Positions 1 to 14,400 of a stretch of DNA of 64,000 nucleotides are shown here, piece after piece. Each line of letters begins with the position of its first letter. Position 1 is the stretch's first letter. The stretch spans positions 113,501-177,500 of the forward strand of contig NW_024735312.1 of assembly GCF_018991925.1 (NCBI RefSeq). The letters run 5' to 3'. The DNA is from Homarus americanus. Its lineage: Eukaryota; Arthropoda; Malacostraca; Decapoda; Nephropidae. The notes below the pieces were generated by a model, which was given only the letters and a program-made list of their open reading frames with translations, searched no databases and was not told the origin of the DNA. The translations under genes and the position numbers were made by a program.

Positions 1-1609
1 TTTTTCAGGCTAAATAAACTGTTTCAATGTTAAAGTAATTGTGAGGTTTGATCAGTATTGTTATATAAAGTTATTAGACCTCCCAAAGTACTGGACCACG
101 TGGTTTGAGTGTTATTGTCTTGTTTCGTCCGACATCTTGGATTACTACACGGCGTTGAAATTACCGAGTATATCTTGGCATTTCTTCACTGACCCAAGAT
201 ACAGTGTTGCTCTCCTATTGTCATCAGTTACAGTGCTGCTACTATCATCAGTTATAGTGCTGCCACTGTCATCAGTTACAGTCCTGCCCGCCTGCTGTCA
301 TCAGTTACAGTGAGTTGTTTGAGGCGAGCAAAGAGACATCATCAAACTTAGCGTAACCGTTAAGACCATATCACCAGTAGCTAAGGTCACCCAACACAGG
401 GGCCTGTTACATGGGTGTGTGAAGGACTGCCTGCCTCCTCGCACATGTGATTGGCACGTGAGTGGAGTTGTTTTGGGGACAATCCGCAGGTAAATCAGGA
501 GATTCCGCGAGTAATGGCGAACCCCCACATTATAAGGGTTGTCCAGCGAGAGGTATGGTGTACGACGGCCCTTGTGTCTGTCCAAGCTTCCGTCACATTC
601 CCACAAATGTTCCTCTGCGTCATCGTCCCCAGCCACACAGCCGCCTATAATGGGGGGTAAGTTGTGTGGTCGTGATGTGATAGGCTGTGACACATGTTCC
701 TCCAGGTAGATGTGAGTCATGATAATAATAATTATGCTGTCGTAGACGCCTCAGGTACCGCGTCTTAAGGGTGACCGCTGACCACTGTTCTGGAAGTGTA
801 ACAAACTTGCTACTAACCGCAGCTGAGTTCGTGTTGGAGTGACTGTCAGAATGTGTTGTTTTATCCCAGGTGGTGTGGCTGCTCCTCATGACCAGTGTTT
901 CAGGTACACATAACGGACACTGAGGTGAGCGTGTGGGCGCCGGTAGCATCTAATGGATTTATTATGGTAATATTAGGGTGCAGAGAGGACACTTACTACT
1001 GCCCTATGATTACCACGACACCAGTTCTCCTCCGCTCTAATATAAAGCGGGAATTTTATTATGTTGATTTTCAAGTATTTGTGTTAAGTTCATCTCTAAG
1101 TTGGCTTATTAAAAAAAAATTCATGTGGGAAAATCCATATATCTCTTTAGTGCTTGTTGACTTTGAGAGCTGATGAAGTCATTAATATCTGAGTCCTTTT
1201 CGTTACGTTTGTTTAGTTAAAGCGAATTAGATATTTGTTTTAATAATGATGATGATTTTCTTCTTTTGATATAGTGGTAATGAAATTGACCGAAGTCTTC
1301 AGTTTAGTAAGTAAATAATGCTGTTAGGTTAGGTTAAGTTTTAGTGTTCGGGTGGATAACTTTAAGTGACATAAACTGGGGTGAAGATTCTTCAGGTGAT
1401 CCAATAGATCTTACAGACGTGATTTGGGAGTACAGGTATTTAACCCTTTGTTTACACCTTGTTAACATTATGAGTGTGGGGTTACAGTTGTAGGTCATGA
1501 GGGAGAGATCACCGTTAAGGTCACCTCACTTAACACAATTACAATTAAAAGCACCACATTTAACGCCATTCATCAAGAAGTGTTGGCATCTACCTTGTAT
1601 CTAAGTCAG
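1..1609. other. Unique AT-leaning sequence, no gene seen
   Basis: No convincing exon, RNA gene or transposon is visible. Positions 205-310 hold a short degenerate repeat of about 24 bp around the word ATCAGTTACAGTGCTG. A short TTAGG-like stretch (GTTAGGTTAGGTTAAG) lies near 1325. The open frames of 60-140 codons show no family motif and are treated as chance. Confidence 0.6.
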
Positions 1610-1620
1610 GAGAGAGAGAG

Positions 1621-1670
<50 letters not shown>

Positions 1671-1700
1671 GATGAATGGGTGAATGTGTGTGTGTGTGTT
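1610..1700. repeat. (GA)n then (GT)n microsatellite
   Basis: A GA tract at 1610-1623 runs directly into about 46 bp of GT, with a second short GT tract at 1687-1699. The 131-codon frame starting here begins as a Cys-Val run translated from the GT tract and is not a gene. Confidence 0.95.
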
Positions 1701-4617
1701 TGTAGGTCAGCTGGACGTCAGTGGGGATGCCCCAGGAGAGGTGAACCACTGTCACCTGCCGCCACTTCACTCACTGTGTCCTCCACTCTAGGTGTGAGCC
1801 ACTACCAGCTTGTCTTCCGTGACCACTTTATTAGGAGAAACAGATCAGTGGTTCATATTTTAAGTCAGGGGAGACTCTTGATTTACTGGTTTTGCTTGGG
1901 GGCTTCCCACTGCTTGACGGACAGTAAACAAAAGACGCTCGGGTCTATCCTGGTTCTCCCCAAAATTCTTCCTCCTGCCAAGAAGCTATTTATATATTTC
2001 AAGGATAGCTGTTTGTGCTGAGAGATAATGTTGATTTTCTGGTTTGGTGCTGAGACTCACATGTGGAGGCGAGTCTTGGTGAAGTTCACTGGTGTATATG
2101 TTAAGGCTGGGAGGGGAGGGGGGTGTTGATTTAGTGGTGTGGTGTGGGTACTTCCAGATCTTGGGTGGACTCATACTTTAAACCATTGTTGAACAAGTTA
2201 TTATTGACTCAAGAGTTTGGCAGAGTCCTTGTGGGGAAATCCCAGCCCGTGCCGGCCGGCCTCTGCGCCTGTAGCACCAACGTAATGATGGGCTGTGCTT
2301 ATGTCATACACCAGTACTGCTGACTCACTTCCCACCCAACCTTCTACTCGCACACCTCTCCCCCGACTCTTTTATTATTGACTAGTAATGAATGGTAATG
2401 TGGTTGTTGCCGGTGGAGCGTCTGTATCAAGCAGTAGATTATAGTCCTGGATAGAATGTGTTGGTGATTGCTAAGAAATGTGTAATAGAATGTGGTGGAA
2501 TAAGTGCACTCGTAGACCTTACCCAATTATCGCGCCATTGTCTGGTAATGACTCACACTTAAAGTATTTTGGTGCTGGGTCGAGCTGCAGCTGTGGTATC
2601 CAGTTTCCTAAGTAATGTAAAAATGTAAGTGTACCAATATAAGTATATTTTTAGTAACTTATTGCTAAAAATTGAGACAATGTAACGTGTACTTGAGTAG
2701 TAAGATGGCGCTGCTTGAGTGCGTGTGTGGAATGAGCAGCGTGACACACCGTGTGAAAGTACTATTTTCCTGCAAACGGAAACGTAGTTGATTGCACATG
2801 ACGTCAACATCTGACGTCAGACCTTAGTGGAAACTGGTTATTCAAGCAAACGATTACGTCATAACAGCGGTTGCGTGTGACAGAGTCGACAAATTGAACG
2901 TTACGGCAGGCTGAGACCCAGGGAGCCCCTAGGGTAGACAGGATGGCGGAGTTTGTGCCTCCTATTTGTAACGCTTAAATGTGACTCGGGTTTATAATTA
3001 CCCTGCTCCTCGTCGGTCGATGTGGCTCTGTTACTGTGGCTCAGGTTTTGGGAGAGAGGCATCAACAACCAAGGCTATACCACCACCGGGTTTGCTTAGT
3101 GCAGGTGTTGTAGTACTGTACCTGCTGGGCCACACCTGACTGGTCTCGTCAACTGAGCTTGGAAACAAGCACGTCAGCGCCGGGGTTAATTGGGTCTTTT
3201 AATTATGTCTGGCTGTGTAACTATGAATTTAAACTCCCTTCCAACCTCGTTCATGTCAGACTATTATTTATTTTTGTATGTCTATCCAACATAATATTGG
3301 GCAAGTTTGACTATAGGATGTGTTTATGAAGGTGTTAATACGTAATAGAGATGAAGGTACCGCTGCTAATTGTGTAACTCATCCGCGGTAAGACTGAGAA
3401 TAATGAGGCTGTGAGGTCGTGGTGTCTGTCCGCCCGCCCGCCCGCTCCGTGAGGTACTTGTTAACACCTGCCGCCCACCTTAACACCTGCCCTCCATAAC
3501 ACCTGTCTTCCACCTTAGCACCTACCGCCCACCTTAACACCTGCCCAACACCCTCCAAACAGAGCGAGGAATCCGATACGACAACCCTGTACTGTACACT
3601 AGTGAAGGTTTTGTCTATATCATAGGCTGTGTTTTGTTCATTCACCTTCTTGTATTATTCTGCGCATGACTTGTAGTTTACCAGAGAGCGGCGTGGAGCA
3701 AGCTGCGAGGACGGTGTTCATAAGTATCAGTCAGCCTTCTGCTTAAGGTCGTTTTAGTTCTTGTTAGGAGGCATTTGTTTGTATCCTGTACTGTACTTAC
3801 TTTCTTCCCTGGGAGATGTGTTTGTAGGTGTTCGGGTCGGGTTTTTGCCAAAATTGTGAGTAAAAGGTTAAGGTTAGTAGACTCTAGGTGTTGTGGAAGG
3901 CTCGTGGTCCAGGTGTGATGAAACCTGACAACCTTAAGAACAACAATAAACCAAACCCGGTGAGGCTTCATCCCTGCACGGTGAAGAGGGGCGTCTGGCC
4001 AGGGGGAAGCAGACAGTGGTGGTGGTTACTCAACACTGAATATATTCTCAGCACGTGGCCGTCCACTACCGCCTGTTTTGTGCCGCCAACATCTGCCACG
4101 TAATAGTGTCCACAAAACAAATTAATCGCGTGGATTGTGTCGCACATGGACAGCTTCACGATGCTACTTTAAGACTAGTTTGGCATTACCTGGCATTGAT
4201 TCCTGGGGCTCCTCCTGTCCCCTCAGAGTGTACGGCAAAGCTTCCTGAATGACAACCTCATCAACTTGGGTTTTACTGCGTGCAAACCAGTAGTCTGGTT
4301 GATCAAGAATCTTCTCAAGAAATTTGTCAAGCTACATCCTTGGGGTTTTTTGTATGAACTTTTAACATATTCAAAAGTCTAAAGGGCTTTGCTGCCAACA
4401 CTTGGTACTTCAGTGGCGCTGGGTGTGGTGATAGGTAGACACTGCTGCGGGTGACCGGTAAGAGGGTGGAGATGGGCACCTGCGTTAGTCAGGTGTGAAG
4501 AATGAATAGGAGTGATGAGCAGTGAGGACACAGACTGTATCAAACTGTTGAGTCACGAGGGAGGAGGTGTGAGTGTGGTGGCGTCATGCCCTGGCGTGAG
4601 TCTGATACTGTCTGAAC
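1701..4617. other. Mostly unique intergenic or intronic sequence
   Basis: No gene recognised. The notable content is the cluster of CREB/ATF-like and YY1-like sites at 2704-2955, listed separately. A short CACCTGCC-rich stretch at 3465-3550 repeats the ACACCTGCC word a few times. Nothing else stands out. Confidence 0.5.
2704..2955 (+). promoter_or_regulatory. Candidate promoter/enhancer: CRE pair, ATF site, YY1-like boxes
   Basis: Two perfect palindromic cAMP-response elements (TGACGTCA) sit at 2799-2806 and 2812-2819, 13 bp apart. A third related site, TTACGTCA, lies near 2854. AAGATGGCGCTG at about 2704 and GGATGGCGGAG at about 2941 resemble the YY1/TISU box found at many animal promoters and start codons. 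The ATG at 2943 has A at -3 and G at +4 but opens only an 11-codon frame ending at a TAA. Known: CREB/ATF bZIP proteins bind TGACGTCA. Inferred: a bidirectional or + strand promoter. No TATA box was seen and no downstream exon is identified. Confidence 0.35.
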
Positions 4618-4620
4618 CGC

Positions 4621-5700
4621 CACCTCCCACGACCTGTCCGTCCCACGCCACTACTAGCCCGTCCCACACCCACCACCTGTCCGTCCCACGCCACTACTAG
4701 CTCGTCCCACACCCACCACCTGCCCGTCCCACACCCACCACCTGTCCGTCCCACGCCACTACTAGCTCGTCCCACACCCACCACCTGCCCGTCCCACACC
4801 CACCACCTGCCCGTCCCACACCCATCACCGTCCGTCCCACACCTGCCCGTCCCACACTCCACCACCTGTCCGTCCCACGCCACTACTAGCTCGTCCCACA
4901 CCCACCGTCCCCGCCACTACTGCCCGTCCCACACCCACCACCTGCCCGCTGTCCCACACCCACGACCCGCCCGCCCCACACCCACGACCTGCCCGTCCCA
5001 CACCCACGAACTGCCCGTCCCACACCACTACTAGCCTGTCCCACACCCACCACCTGCCTGTCCCACACCCACGACCTGCCGTCCCACACCCACGACCTAC
5101 ACACCACTACTAGTCGTCCCACACCCACCTGCCCGTCCCACACCACTACTAGTTCGTCCCACACCCACGACCTGCCCCCACACCCACCTGCCCGTCCCAC
5201 ACCACTACTAGCTCATCCACACCCACGACCTGCCGTGCCGTCCCACACCCACGACCTGCCCGTCCCACACCCACCACCTGCCCGTCGCACACCACTACTA
5301 GCTCGTCCCACACCCACGACCTGCCCCTCCCATCCCACACCCACCACCTGCCCGTCCCACACCCACCACCTGCCCGTCCCACACCACTAGCTGTCCCACC
5401 CACCCTGCCCGTCCCACACCCACGACCTGCCTGTCCCACACCCACGACCTGCCCACACCCGCTGTCCCACACCACGACCTGCCTGTCCCGTCCCACACCC
5501 ACGACCTGCCTGTCCCACACCCACGACCTGCCTGTCCCACACACCCACGACCTGCCTGTCCCACACCCACGACCCGACCTGCACACCCACCACCTGCCCG
5601 TCCCCCTAGCCGTCCCACACCCACGACCTGCCTGTCCCACACCCACCACCTGCCCGTCCCACACCCACCACCTGCCCGTCCCACACCCACGACCCGACCT
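4621..5700. repeat. C-rich minisatellite, ~21-22 bp units
   Basis: About 1.1 kb of tandem units built on CCCACACCCACSACCTGCC plus YGT. They are mixed with a second unit type carrying CCACTACTAGCTCGTCC, a near 21-mer. The two unit types alternate irregularly in the left half, and the first dominates from about 5300. The minus-strand frames of up to 229 codons (Gly/Trp/Val-rich) are translations of this array. Confidence 0.95.
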
Positions 5701-6319
5701 GGATGCCTTTCCCCTCACTCCACACCCACCAGCCCCAGTGACTTGGAGTAATACGGTTACACGAAGCAGATAATTCTCCCCTGACGCGTGACATACAGTT
5801 AAAAGTGAGTGATATACGTGTATCAAGAGTCCCACCAAGACCGAGTAGATCAGAAATGTCAGGTTATCAGCTGTTGTTCCGGATGGTATGAATCACTTTT
5901 TTTTCCATCAGTCAAGAGTAAATAACCTGTTGTATAAGCGCGAAGCAGCGTGAGGTTATACACTGACAATCTTGATAATTTGGGTTACATAAATTAAGGT
6001 AAAAACTAAGCAGGTTATCCCCAGACGCATAGCCAAGCAGAGGCAGAACAGGTTATCCTAATATCCTAACTACCTGCCTTTACTACAATAGTGAGCTGCT
6101 CTAGTTCCGGGTGTGAGGGTGTGCCCGTGTAGGAGGGCTGTGGTCGGTACAGGTATATAAGGATGAGGATAACGGGATTAATGGGAGTGATAGGTAAGTG
6201 TTGTTATCGGAGCCCGGTGGAGAAGGTATGGGGGTAGGGCAGTGGTGATCGGATGGTTTAGGAATAAAAGATATGGTGATGGGTGTTTTAGTGACGGTCG
6301 TTTGTTAGTGTAATGGAGA
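5701..6319. other. Spacer between two arrays, no gene seen
   Basis: Unique AT-leaning sequence separates the C-rich array to the left from the G-rich array to the right. A short near-repeat around AGCAGGTTATCC occurs at about 6008 and again (CAGGTTATCC) at about 6050. No exon or element was recognised. Confidence 0.5.
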
Positions 6320-7008
6320 GCAGGTGGTGGTAGGGGGCGTGTATGTGTAGGGGGCGTGTACGGTGGTGGTGTAGGGGCGGTATGGTGGTGGTGGTGGTGG
6401 TGGTAGGGGGGCATGTACGGGCGGTAGGGCGTGTACGGTGCGTGGTGGTGGGTGGTGGTGGTAGGTGGTAGGGGCGTGGTAGGGGGCATGGCGTGGTGGT
6501 AGGGGCGTACGGGCGTGTGGTGGTGGTGGGCGTGGTGGTGGTGGTAGGGGCATGGGCGTGGTGGTGGTAGTGTATGTGCATGGGGTGTGTGTGTGTGAAG
6601 GTGTAGGGGCATGGGCGGTAGGGGGTGTACGGGCGTAGGGGCATGGGCGTGGTGGTGGTGGTGGTAGGGGTGTGGGCGGTGGTGGCGGTGGGCGGTGGTG
6701 GTACGGGCGGTGGTGATGGTGGTAGGGGCGGGGGCGTGGTGGTGGTGGTGATGGTAGCGTACGCGTGGTGGTGGTGGTGATGGTAGGGGCGTGTACGGGC
6801 GTGGTAGGGGGCGTAAGAGCGTGGTGGTGGTGGTAGGGGGGCGTAAGAGCGTGGTGGTGGCGGTAGGGGGGCGGTACGGGCGTGGTAGGGGGCGTGTACG
6901 GGCGTGGTGGTGGTGGTGGTAGGGGGCATGTAAGAGCGTGGTGGTGGTGGTGGTAGGGGGCGTGTAAGAGCGTGGTGGTGGTGGTGGTGGTAGGGGGCGC
7001 GGTGGGGT
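6320..7008. repeat. G-rich GGT/GTAGGGGGCGTG array
   Basis: About 0.7 kb of irregular repeats combines (GGT)n runs with TAGGGGGCGTGTAAGAGCGT-type segments. The + strand is strongly G-rich with many GGG/GGGG runs, so G-quadruplex formation is plausible. The three overlapping minus-strand frames (His/Pro/Thr-rich, up to 292 codons) are array translations, not genes. Confidence 0.93.
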
Positions 7009-9506
7009 GCACACCTGAGTCCTTAGATATGTGGAGCCACAATAAAAAGTGTACATCCGGAAACAAGAGGACGACGGAGCTGCAGCACAGACGTACTCGA
7101 AAACCCGCGGCGTCCTTGAAGGCAGGAATCCGCGAGCAGCAGCACAGCTAACACCGCTGCCCCAGCTATCTTAATGTAGTCCACCCGGAACTACAACGCC
7201 TTCTGCACCACCACCGTCAGGGCCGCGCGACCTTGGGCTGGCCACCCTCCCTCCCGCCCGGGTTCATCCTATACAAATTGTTGTCTTGGGTTTTTGCGTG
7301 GTTGTTGTGGTGAAGGCAGACGTAGCGAATGTGTAGCCTCCACATATGGTGATCCACAGGTACCTCAGGATGTTTAGGGAAGAGGCGGTTGTGGTGGTGG
7401 TGTGTGTGGGGATGGGGTCGAGTCTGGGCGTCGTGCGCGGCGCCACTGCTGGTTGCTGGGAGTTGAGTGACGTAGCAGCCTAGCAACTTGCTGCCCCGTT
7501 CACCAACACCAGTCATCACCATACTTACTACTACTTACCTTTCAGCCTCGTCACTACCCACCAGTCACCAAGTGGAACGGCCGCTCTGGGATGCCCACAG
7601 TAATGTCATTCATCCTCTCTGTCCCACATGCCGCTTCTTGACTCTTTTACCAACACACACCTTCTTCTCTACCCACATTACATGTTTATAATTTATGAAC
7701 TCTTATCCAAGTTTCCACACCTGATCTTATCACTGGATTCTAAAGCAACACCTCACTGCCACAACCCGCCTGCTTACATCCTTTCTTTAACCTATTTTCT
7801 TTCTTTGTGTCATTATTCACACGCTGTTATCTCATAGCTGGAGTCAAACATGTTCCCCCACTCGTGCTGTCGTAATCCTCCTGGCTCATCCCCGCCACTC
7901 ACCGTGTGGTTAATGTCAAGTTCACACACCCGGAGCCTTTGTGTAAGGCTTTAGACTGTAACCCTTCTTCACATTTGGCATTATTAGTGTTATAAGGTAC
8001 AGTACTGTTTAGCTGGAGTGTGTTGGATGATACAGGTGGAGGAGGATGCTGGTGTGTGCGTTTGATGTTTCCTGTGACTCCTGTCAGATGAGGGAGAGGA
8101 AAGTGTAGTCGCGTGCTGCGGTGTGGCGGCCGCCCGTGTGGCCAGCGGTGACACTCAATAATTACTAATCTTTAAATAATGCTGGGAATGGCCGGCACAA
8201 CATACCACATTTTTTTTATTTGATTAGTAATTAATTTCATACAATGAGACGAGAAATAATTTTAATTTAGTTGGTATAAGCTTTCACTTGTTTAATAGTG
8301 GACCAACTCCTGGGTGTAGACAAGGAACATGTGTTGGAGGACTGAGCTTGGACGTTTATGTAGCCGGAAAGATTTTGCATTATATAGCGTTAGGAGCACT
8401 TGTTCTCACGCCTACCTGCTGCTCTTACCCCCTCCCCCTACTTGCCCACCTCGCCTGGCTGGTGTAAGCAGTGACGCTGGCAAGAGAAGTACACCTTACA
8501 CTGCCAGGGGTCACGCTGACGGCCACGCACCAGTACACACCGCTGATGGAGAGAGCTTCCTCGAGGGACTCGCCTCCACTGTTGCCTTCAACCACCACCG
8601 GGCCTTATTCTCCTGTCCCAACACTACCCAGTAGGGCACTTTAAGTACAGTGTGGCTGTGCTGGCACCCAGCAACAGCAGTCTGGTTGACGCCCAACAAG
8701 TTTGGTAGCATGTCGACCTGCTGGGTAGGAGAAGCCCCTGGATTAAACTTGAACTTAACGCCAAATTGTGTCCAAGCCAACGGCGTATCCTTCATCCCGA
8801 ATGAGGAGGAACTTTGTCTTAGTCAGGACCTCTCCTTCATCCCGAGTCAGGAAGAAGTTTGTCACAAAAGAAACATAATTTACTTTGTCTTCGCATGTGT
8901 GACTGTGTTTGTTAAAATATGGCTAATATTTCTGGTTCGGCTCTGCGTGTTAAGTTGACGTGAGGAGCTTGATGTGTAGTGGGCACACATCCCTCATAAT
9001 TATTAACTTAATTATTTATTTTTATTTCCCCCTTCCTGTAACCAGAGACGTAGATCATTCATAATCGGTAAGTTAGTTTCATTTCATATACAAATAGACC
9101 TTTTGTGGTGGTGAAAAGTGAAGCTTGGAGAGCTGTTATGAAGGTTCACCCCCTGAAGAAATTGCGTTCAAAAATCGTTGAAAATTTTACAGAATATTGC
9201 AGGTATTTCCTCAATTACGATATATAAATCTGACTGGGAGTCTTGTTCAGGATATCATTATGATATTACCCCGTGTTGTGCGTCATAATAATATGGTTAT
9301 GGGGAAGACCTTCTCTGAACTTAAATAAAATAGAATTATCATTTATTTGTTTGTATTTGTCAGCGGAAAAAAGTTTAATTATTAAGGTTAGAGAGAACTA
9401 GGTGATACCCGGCATCGTCCGGGTGGGGGACTGGAAGTAGTGCATGAGCAGCCCCTAGACCACCCGCACCTCCCTACCAAATTTCAGCAAAACTGTAGAA
9501 ATGCAT
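7009..9506. other. Unique sequence, no confident gene
   Basis: No recognisable protein or transposon. Two imperfect copies of a ~45-bp unit beginning TCCTTCATCCCGA lie at about 8787-8870. The 101-codon + frame at 8329-8634 and the overlapping frame at 8650-8958 show no family motif or clear splice structure. Several stretches, such as 8200-8260 and 9000-9300, are AT-rich. Confidence 0.5.
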
Positions 9507-9530
9507 AAGTAAAACACACACACACACACA
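9507..9530. repeat. Short (CA)n tract
   Basis: About ten CA dinucleotides. Confidence 0.85.
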
Positions 9531-9619
9531 TGTTGCTGCTCGCATGTACTAGGCTGGGAGTTATTCTTCCCTTTGCGTTATTGTCAGCGTTGGTGACGAG
9601 TTACGTCGGCGTCTGTATG

Positions 9620-9620
<1 letters not shown>

Positions 9621-9672
<52 letters not shown>
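9621..9672. repeat. (CA)n microsatellite
   Basis: About 52 bp of uninterrupted CA. Confidence 0.95.
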
Positions 9673-10726
<1,054 letters not shown>

Positions 10727-11410
10727 AGGGATTAGAAGAAAACATTTGACTCATTTTTACTTTTTTTTTTTGAAAAGTATTCACCGTAAAGTTTATGGCT
10801 GTGTAAGTTGTGTCTCGCCCATGTGTGAAGGACTTTCCTGTGTATCCTATCTCGCTCTTGTGGTAATCCATCCTCACTTTGGAAAGGAAAGGACATACAC
10901 GTGGTCTGTGATCAGTAGGAGTCGAGTACTGAGCGGCCTCTTCCTGAACACTAGTCCCCCGCCCTCCTCTCATACCTCCTTCTGGCATCTTCCCCGCCCA
11001 GGAAAGTACACCCAGTATTTATAACACCGCCTGCTCTAGCCCCGGCGCCCGGTACAGTACTCCATTAGGTGAGTCAAGTTGTTTAGTGTGTCACCTTGTT
11101 TAGCTATTATTAATTTTCATATATATTTATTGTATTTTTTTTTGTATAATTGCCTGTTTTATGTTTAGGTTTTATTTGTCAATTTTATCACTAAATTATG
11201 GCGAGTTTCAGGCAACTTGAATCCGTAAAGGCGGGCAGAGTTAAGTGAAAAATCTCATTCATTAATTATTAAAGACGCTTGTTGAGCCCTAAGACTAAAA
11301 TGTTTAATTCATCCAAGTGTTTTGTTTCGAGAGCTCTTCATATTAACGTGCATGAGAATGTTCTAGATATTTAGTCATAGTCATATACTGATACAGTTTC
11401 CAGTACAAAG
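10727..11410. other. Unique sequence before the satellite
   Basis: No gene seen. Frames of 87 and 92 codons overlap on opposite strands at 10725-11024 and lack recognisable motifs. AT-rich from about 11100 to 11180. Confidence 0.45.
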
Positions 11411-14400
11411 GTGAGACGCCTGTATAGAGAGAGACCTGTATAGAGAGAGACCTGTATAGAGAGACCTGTATAGAGAGAGACCTGTAGAGAGAGACCTGTA
11501 GAGAGAGACCGGTATAGAGGGACCCAGCAGAGAGAGACATGTAGAGAGAGACCTGCAGAGAGAGACCGGTGGTAGAGAGAGACCTGTATAGAGAGACCTG
11601 TATAGAGAGAGACCTGTAGAGAGAGACCTGTAGAGAGAGACCGGTATAGAGGGACCTGTAGAGAGACCTGTGTAGAGAGAGACCTGTAGAGAAAGAGACC
11701 TGTATAGAGGGAAAGAACTGTAGAGAGACCTGTATAGAGGACCTGCAGGGAAAGAGAGACTCTGTAGAGAGACCTGTGTAGAGAGAGACCTGTAGAGAGA
11801 CCTGTACTAAGAGAGACCTGTAGAGAGAGACCTGTAGAGAGAGACCTGTATAGACAGAGACCGGCAAAGGGACCTGTATAGACCTGCATAGAGAGACCTG
11901 TACTAAGAGACCTGTTGTATAGAGAGACCTGTACTTAGAGACTCTGTATAGAGAGACCTGTACTGAGAGACCTGTACTGAGCGAGACCTGTATATAGAGA
12001 GAGACCTGTACCGCCTAAGAGAGACCTGTATAGAGAGACCTGTACTAAGAGAGACCTGTACCTGAGCGAGACCTGTATAGAGAGACCTCTACTACAGGAC
12101 CCGTGAGAGACCTGTGTAGAGAGAGACCTGTATAGAGGGACCTGTGTAGGAGAGACCTGTGGAGAGACCTGTACCAAGAGAGACCTGCAGAGAGAGACTC
12201 AGAGAGAGAGACCTTGTATAGGCCAGGATCGGGTATAAAGGACCTGTAAGAGACCCAGTATAGAGAGACCGTACTAAGAGACCTGGTATAGAGAGACCTG
12301 TACTTAGAGACCTGTATAGAGAGACCTGTACTGAGAGAGACCTGTAACGAGCGAGACCTGTAGAGAGAGACCTGTACTAAGAGACCTGTATAGAGAAAGA
12401 CCTGTACTAAGAGAGACCTGTACTGAGCGAGACTCAGAGCAGAGAGACCTCTACTAAGAGAGACCTGTAGAGAGACCTGTGTAGAGAGAGACCTGTATAG
12501 AGGACCTGTGTAGAGAGACCTGTATAGAGAGACTCTACTAAGAGAGACCTTGCACTGAGTGAGACTCAGAGAGACCCTACTAAGAGAGACCTGTGTAGAG
12601 AGACCCAGAGAGAGACCTGTAGAGAGACTGGCTGAGAGAGGGACCGAGACAGACCGGTATAAAGGACCCAGAGACCTGCATAGAGAGACCTGTACTAAGA
12701 GAGACCGGTATAGAGGAGACCTGTACTGAGAGACCGGTATAGAGAGAATCTGTACTGAGCGAGACCTGTATAGAGAGACCTGTAGAGAGAGACCTGTGTA
12801 GAGAGATCTGTACTGGAGAGAGACCTGTATAGAGAGACCCAGCCTGAGAGACCTGTATAGAGAGACCTGTACTGAGAGAGACCTCCAGAGAGACTCTAGA
12901 GAGACCTGTACTGAGAGACCTGTATAGAGAGACCTGTACTGAGAGACCTGTATAGAGAGACCTGTATAGAGAGAGACCTGTATAGAGAGACCTGTATAGA
13001 GAGACCTGTACTGAGAGAGACCTGTACTTGGGTGAGGAGACCTGAGAGAGACCTGTACCTGAGAGACCTGTATTGAGAGACCTGTACTGAGAGAGACCCA
13101 CTAAGAGAGACCTGTACTGAGAGAGACCTGTACTGAGAGAGAGACCCAGAGAGACCTGTACTGAGAGACCTTGCATGAGAGACCCACTGAGTGAGACCTG
13201 GTACTGAGAGAGACCTGTACTGAGAGAGACCTGTACTAAGAGAGACCTGTATAGAGGAGACCTGTACTGAGACCTGTATTGAGAGAGAGACCTGTACTGA
13301 GGAGACCTGTACTGAGAGACCTGTACTAAGAGACCTGTATAGAGAGACCTGTACTGAGAGAGACCTGTAGAGAGACCTGTACTGAGAGAGACCTGCAGGA
13401 GAGACCTGTACTGAGAGAGACCTGTACTGAGAGAGACCTAAGTAGAGACCTGTACTAAGAGAGACCTGTATAGGAGAGACCTGTACTGGAGAGAGACCTG
13501 TACTGAGAGAGACTCACAGAGAGACTCACTGAGTGTAGACCTGTACTGAGAGAGACTCACTAAGAGAGACCTGATAGAGAGACCTGGTACTGAGAGAGAC
13601 CTGTACTGAGAGAGACCTGGTAGAGAGACCTGCTCAAGAGAGACCTGTTGTTTAGAGAGACCTGTACTGAGAGAGACCTGTACTGAGAGAGACCTGTACT
13701 AAGAGAGACCTGTATAGAGACCTGTACTGAGAGACCTGTATTGAGAGATCTCACTGAGGAGACCTGTACTGAGAGAGACCTGTACTAAGAGAGACCTGTA
13801 TAGAGAGACCTGTACTGAGAGAGACCTGTATAGAGGGAGACCTGTACTGAGAGAGACCTGTATAGAGAGACCTGTACTGAGAGAGACCTGTATAGAGAGA
13901 CCTGTACTCAGGAGAGACCTGTATAGGAGAGACCCGTACTGAGAGAGACCTGTACTGAGAGAGACCTGTATAGAGAGACCTGTACTGAGAGAGACCTGTA
14001 GAGAGACCTGTACTGGAGAGACCTGTATAGAGAGACCTGTACTGAGAGAGACCCGTATAGAGAGACCTGTATAGAGAGACCTGTACTGAGAGAGACCTGC
14101 ACTGAGAGACCTGTATAGAGAGACCAAGTAGAGAGACCTGTACTGAGAGAGACCTGTATAGAGAGACCTGGTACTGAGAGACCTGTATAGAGAGACCTGT
14201 ACTGAGAGAGACCTGTACTAAGAGAGACCCTGTATAGAGAGACCTGTACTGAGACACCTGTATTGAGAGACCTGTACTGAGAGAGACCTGTATAGAGAGA
14301 GACCTGTACTGAGAGAGACCTGTATAGAGAGACCTGTACTGGAGAGACCTGTGGCTAGAGAGACCTGTACTGAGACCTGTATAGAGAGACCTGTACTGAG

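Noticed and set aside
1150..1200. CTGATGA words (here and near 27133, 28972, 38836) as hammerhead cores
   Set aside because: None is followed by a pairing stem II and GAAA at suitable spacing.
4621..5700. Regularly spaced repeats as a CRISPR array
   Set aside because: Units are directly tandem with no unique spacers, and the genome is eukaryotic in character. The same applies to the other arrays here.
6178..7066. Three overlapping His/Pro/Thr-rich minus frames of up to 292 codons
   Set aside because: Translations of the GGT/GTAGGGGGCGTG array in several frames.
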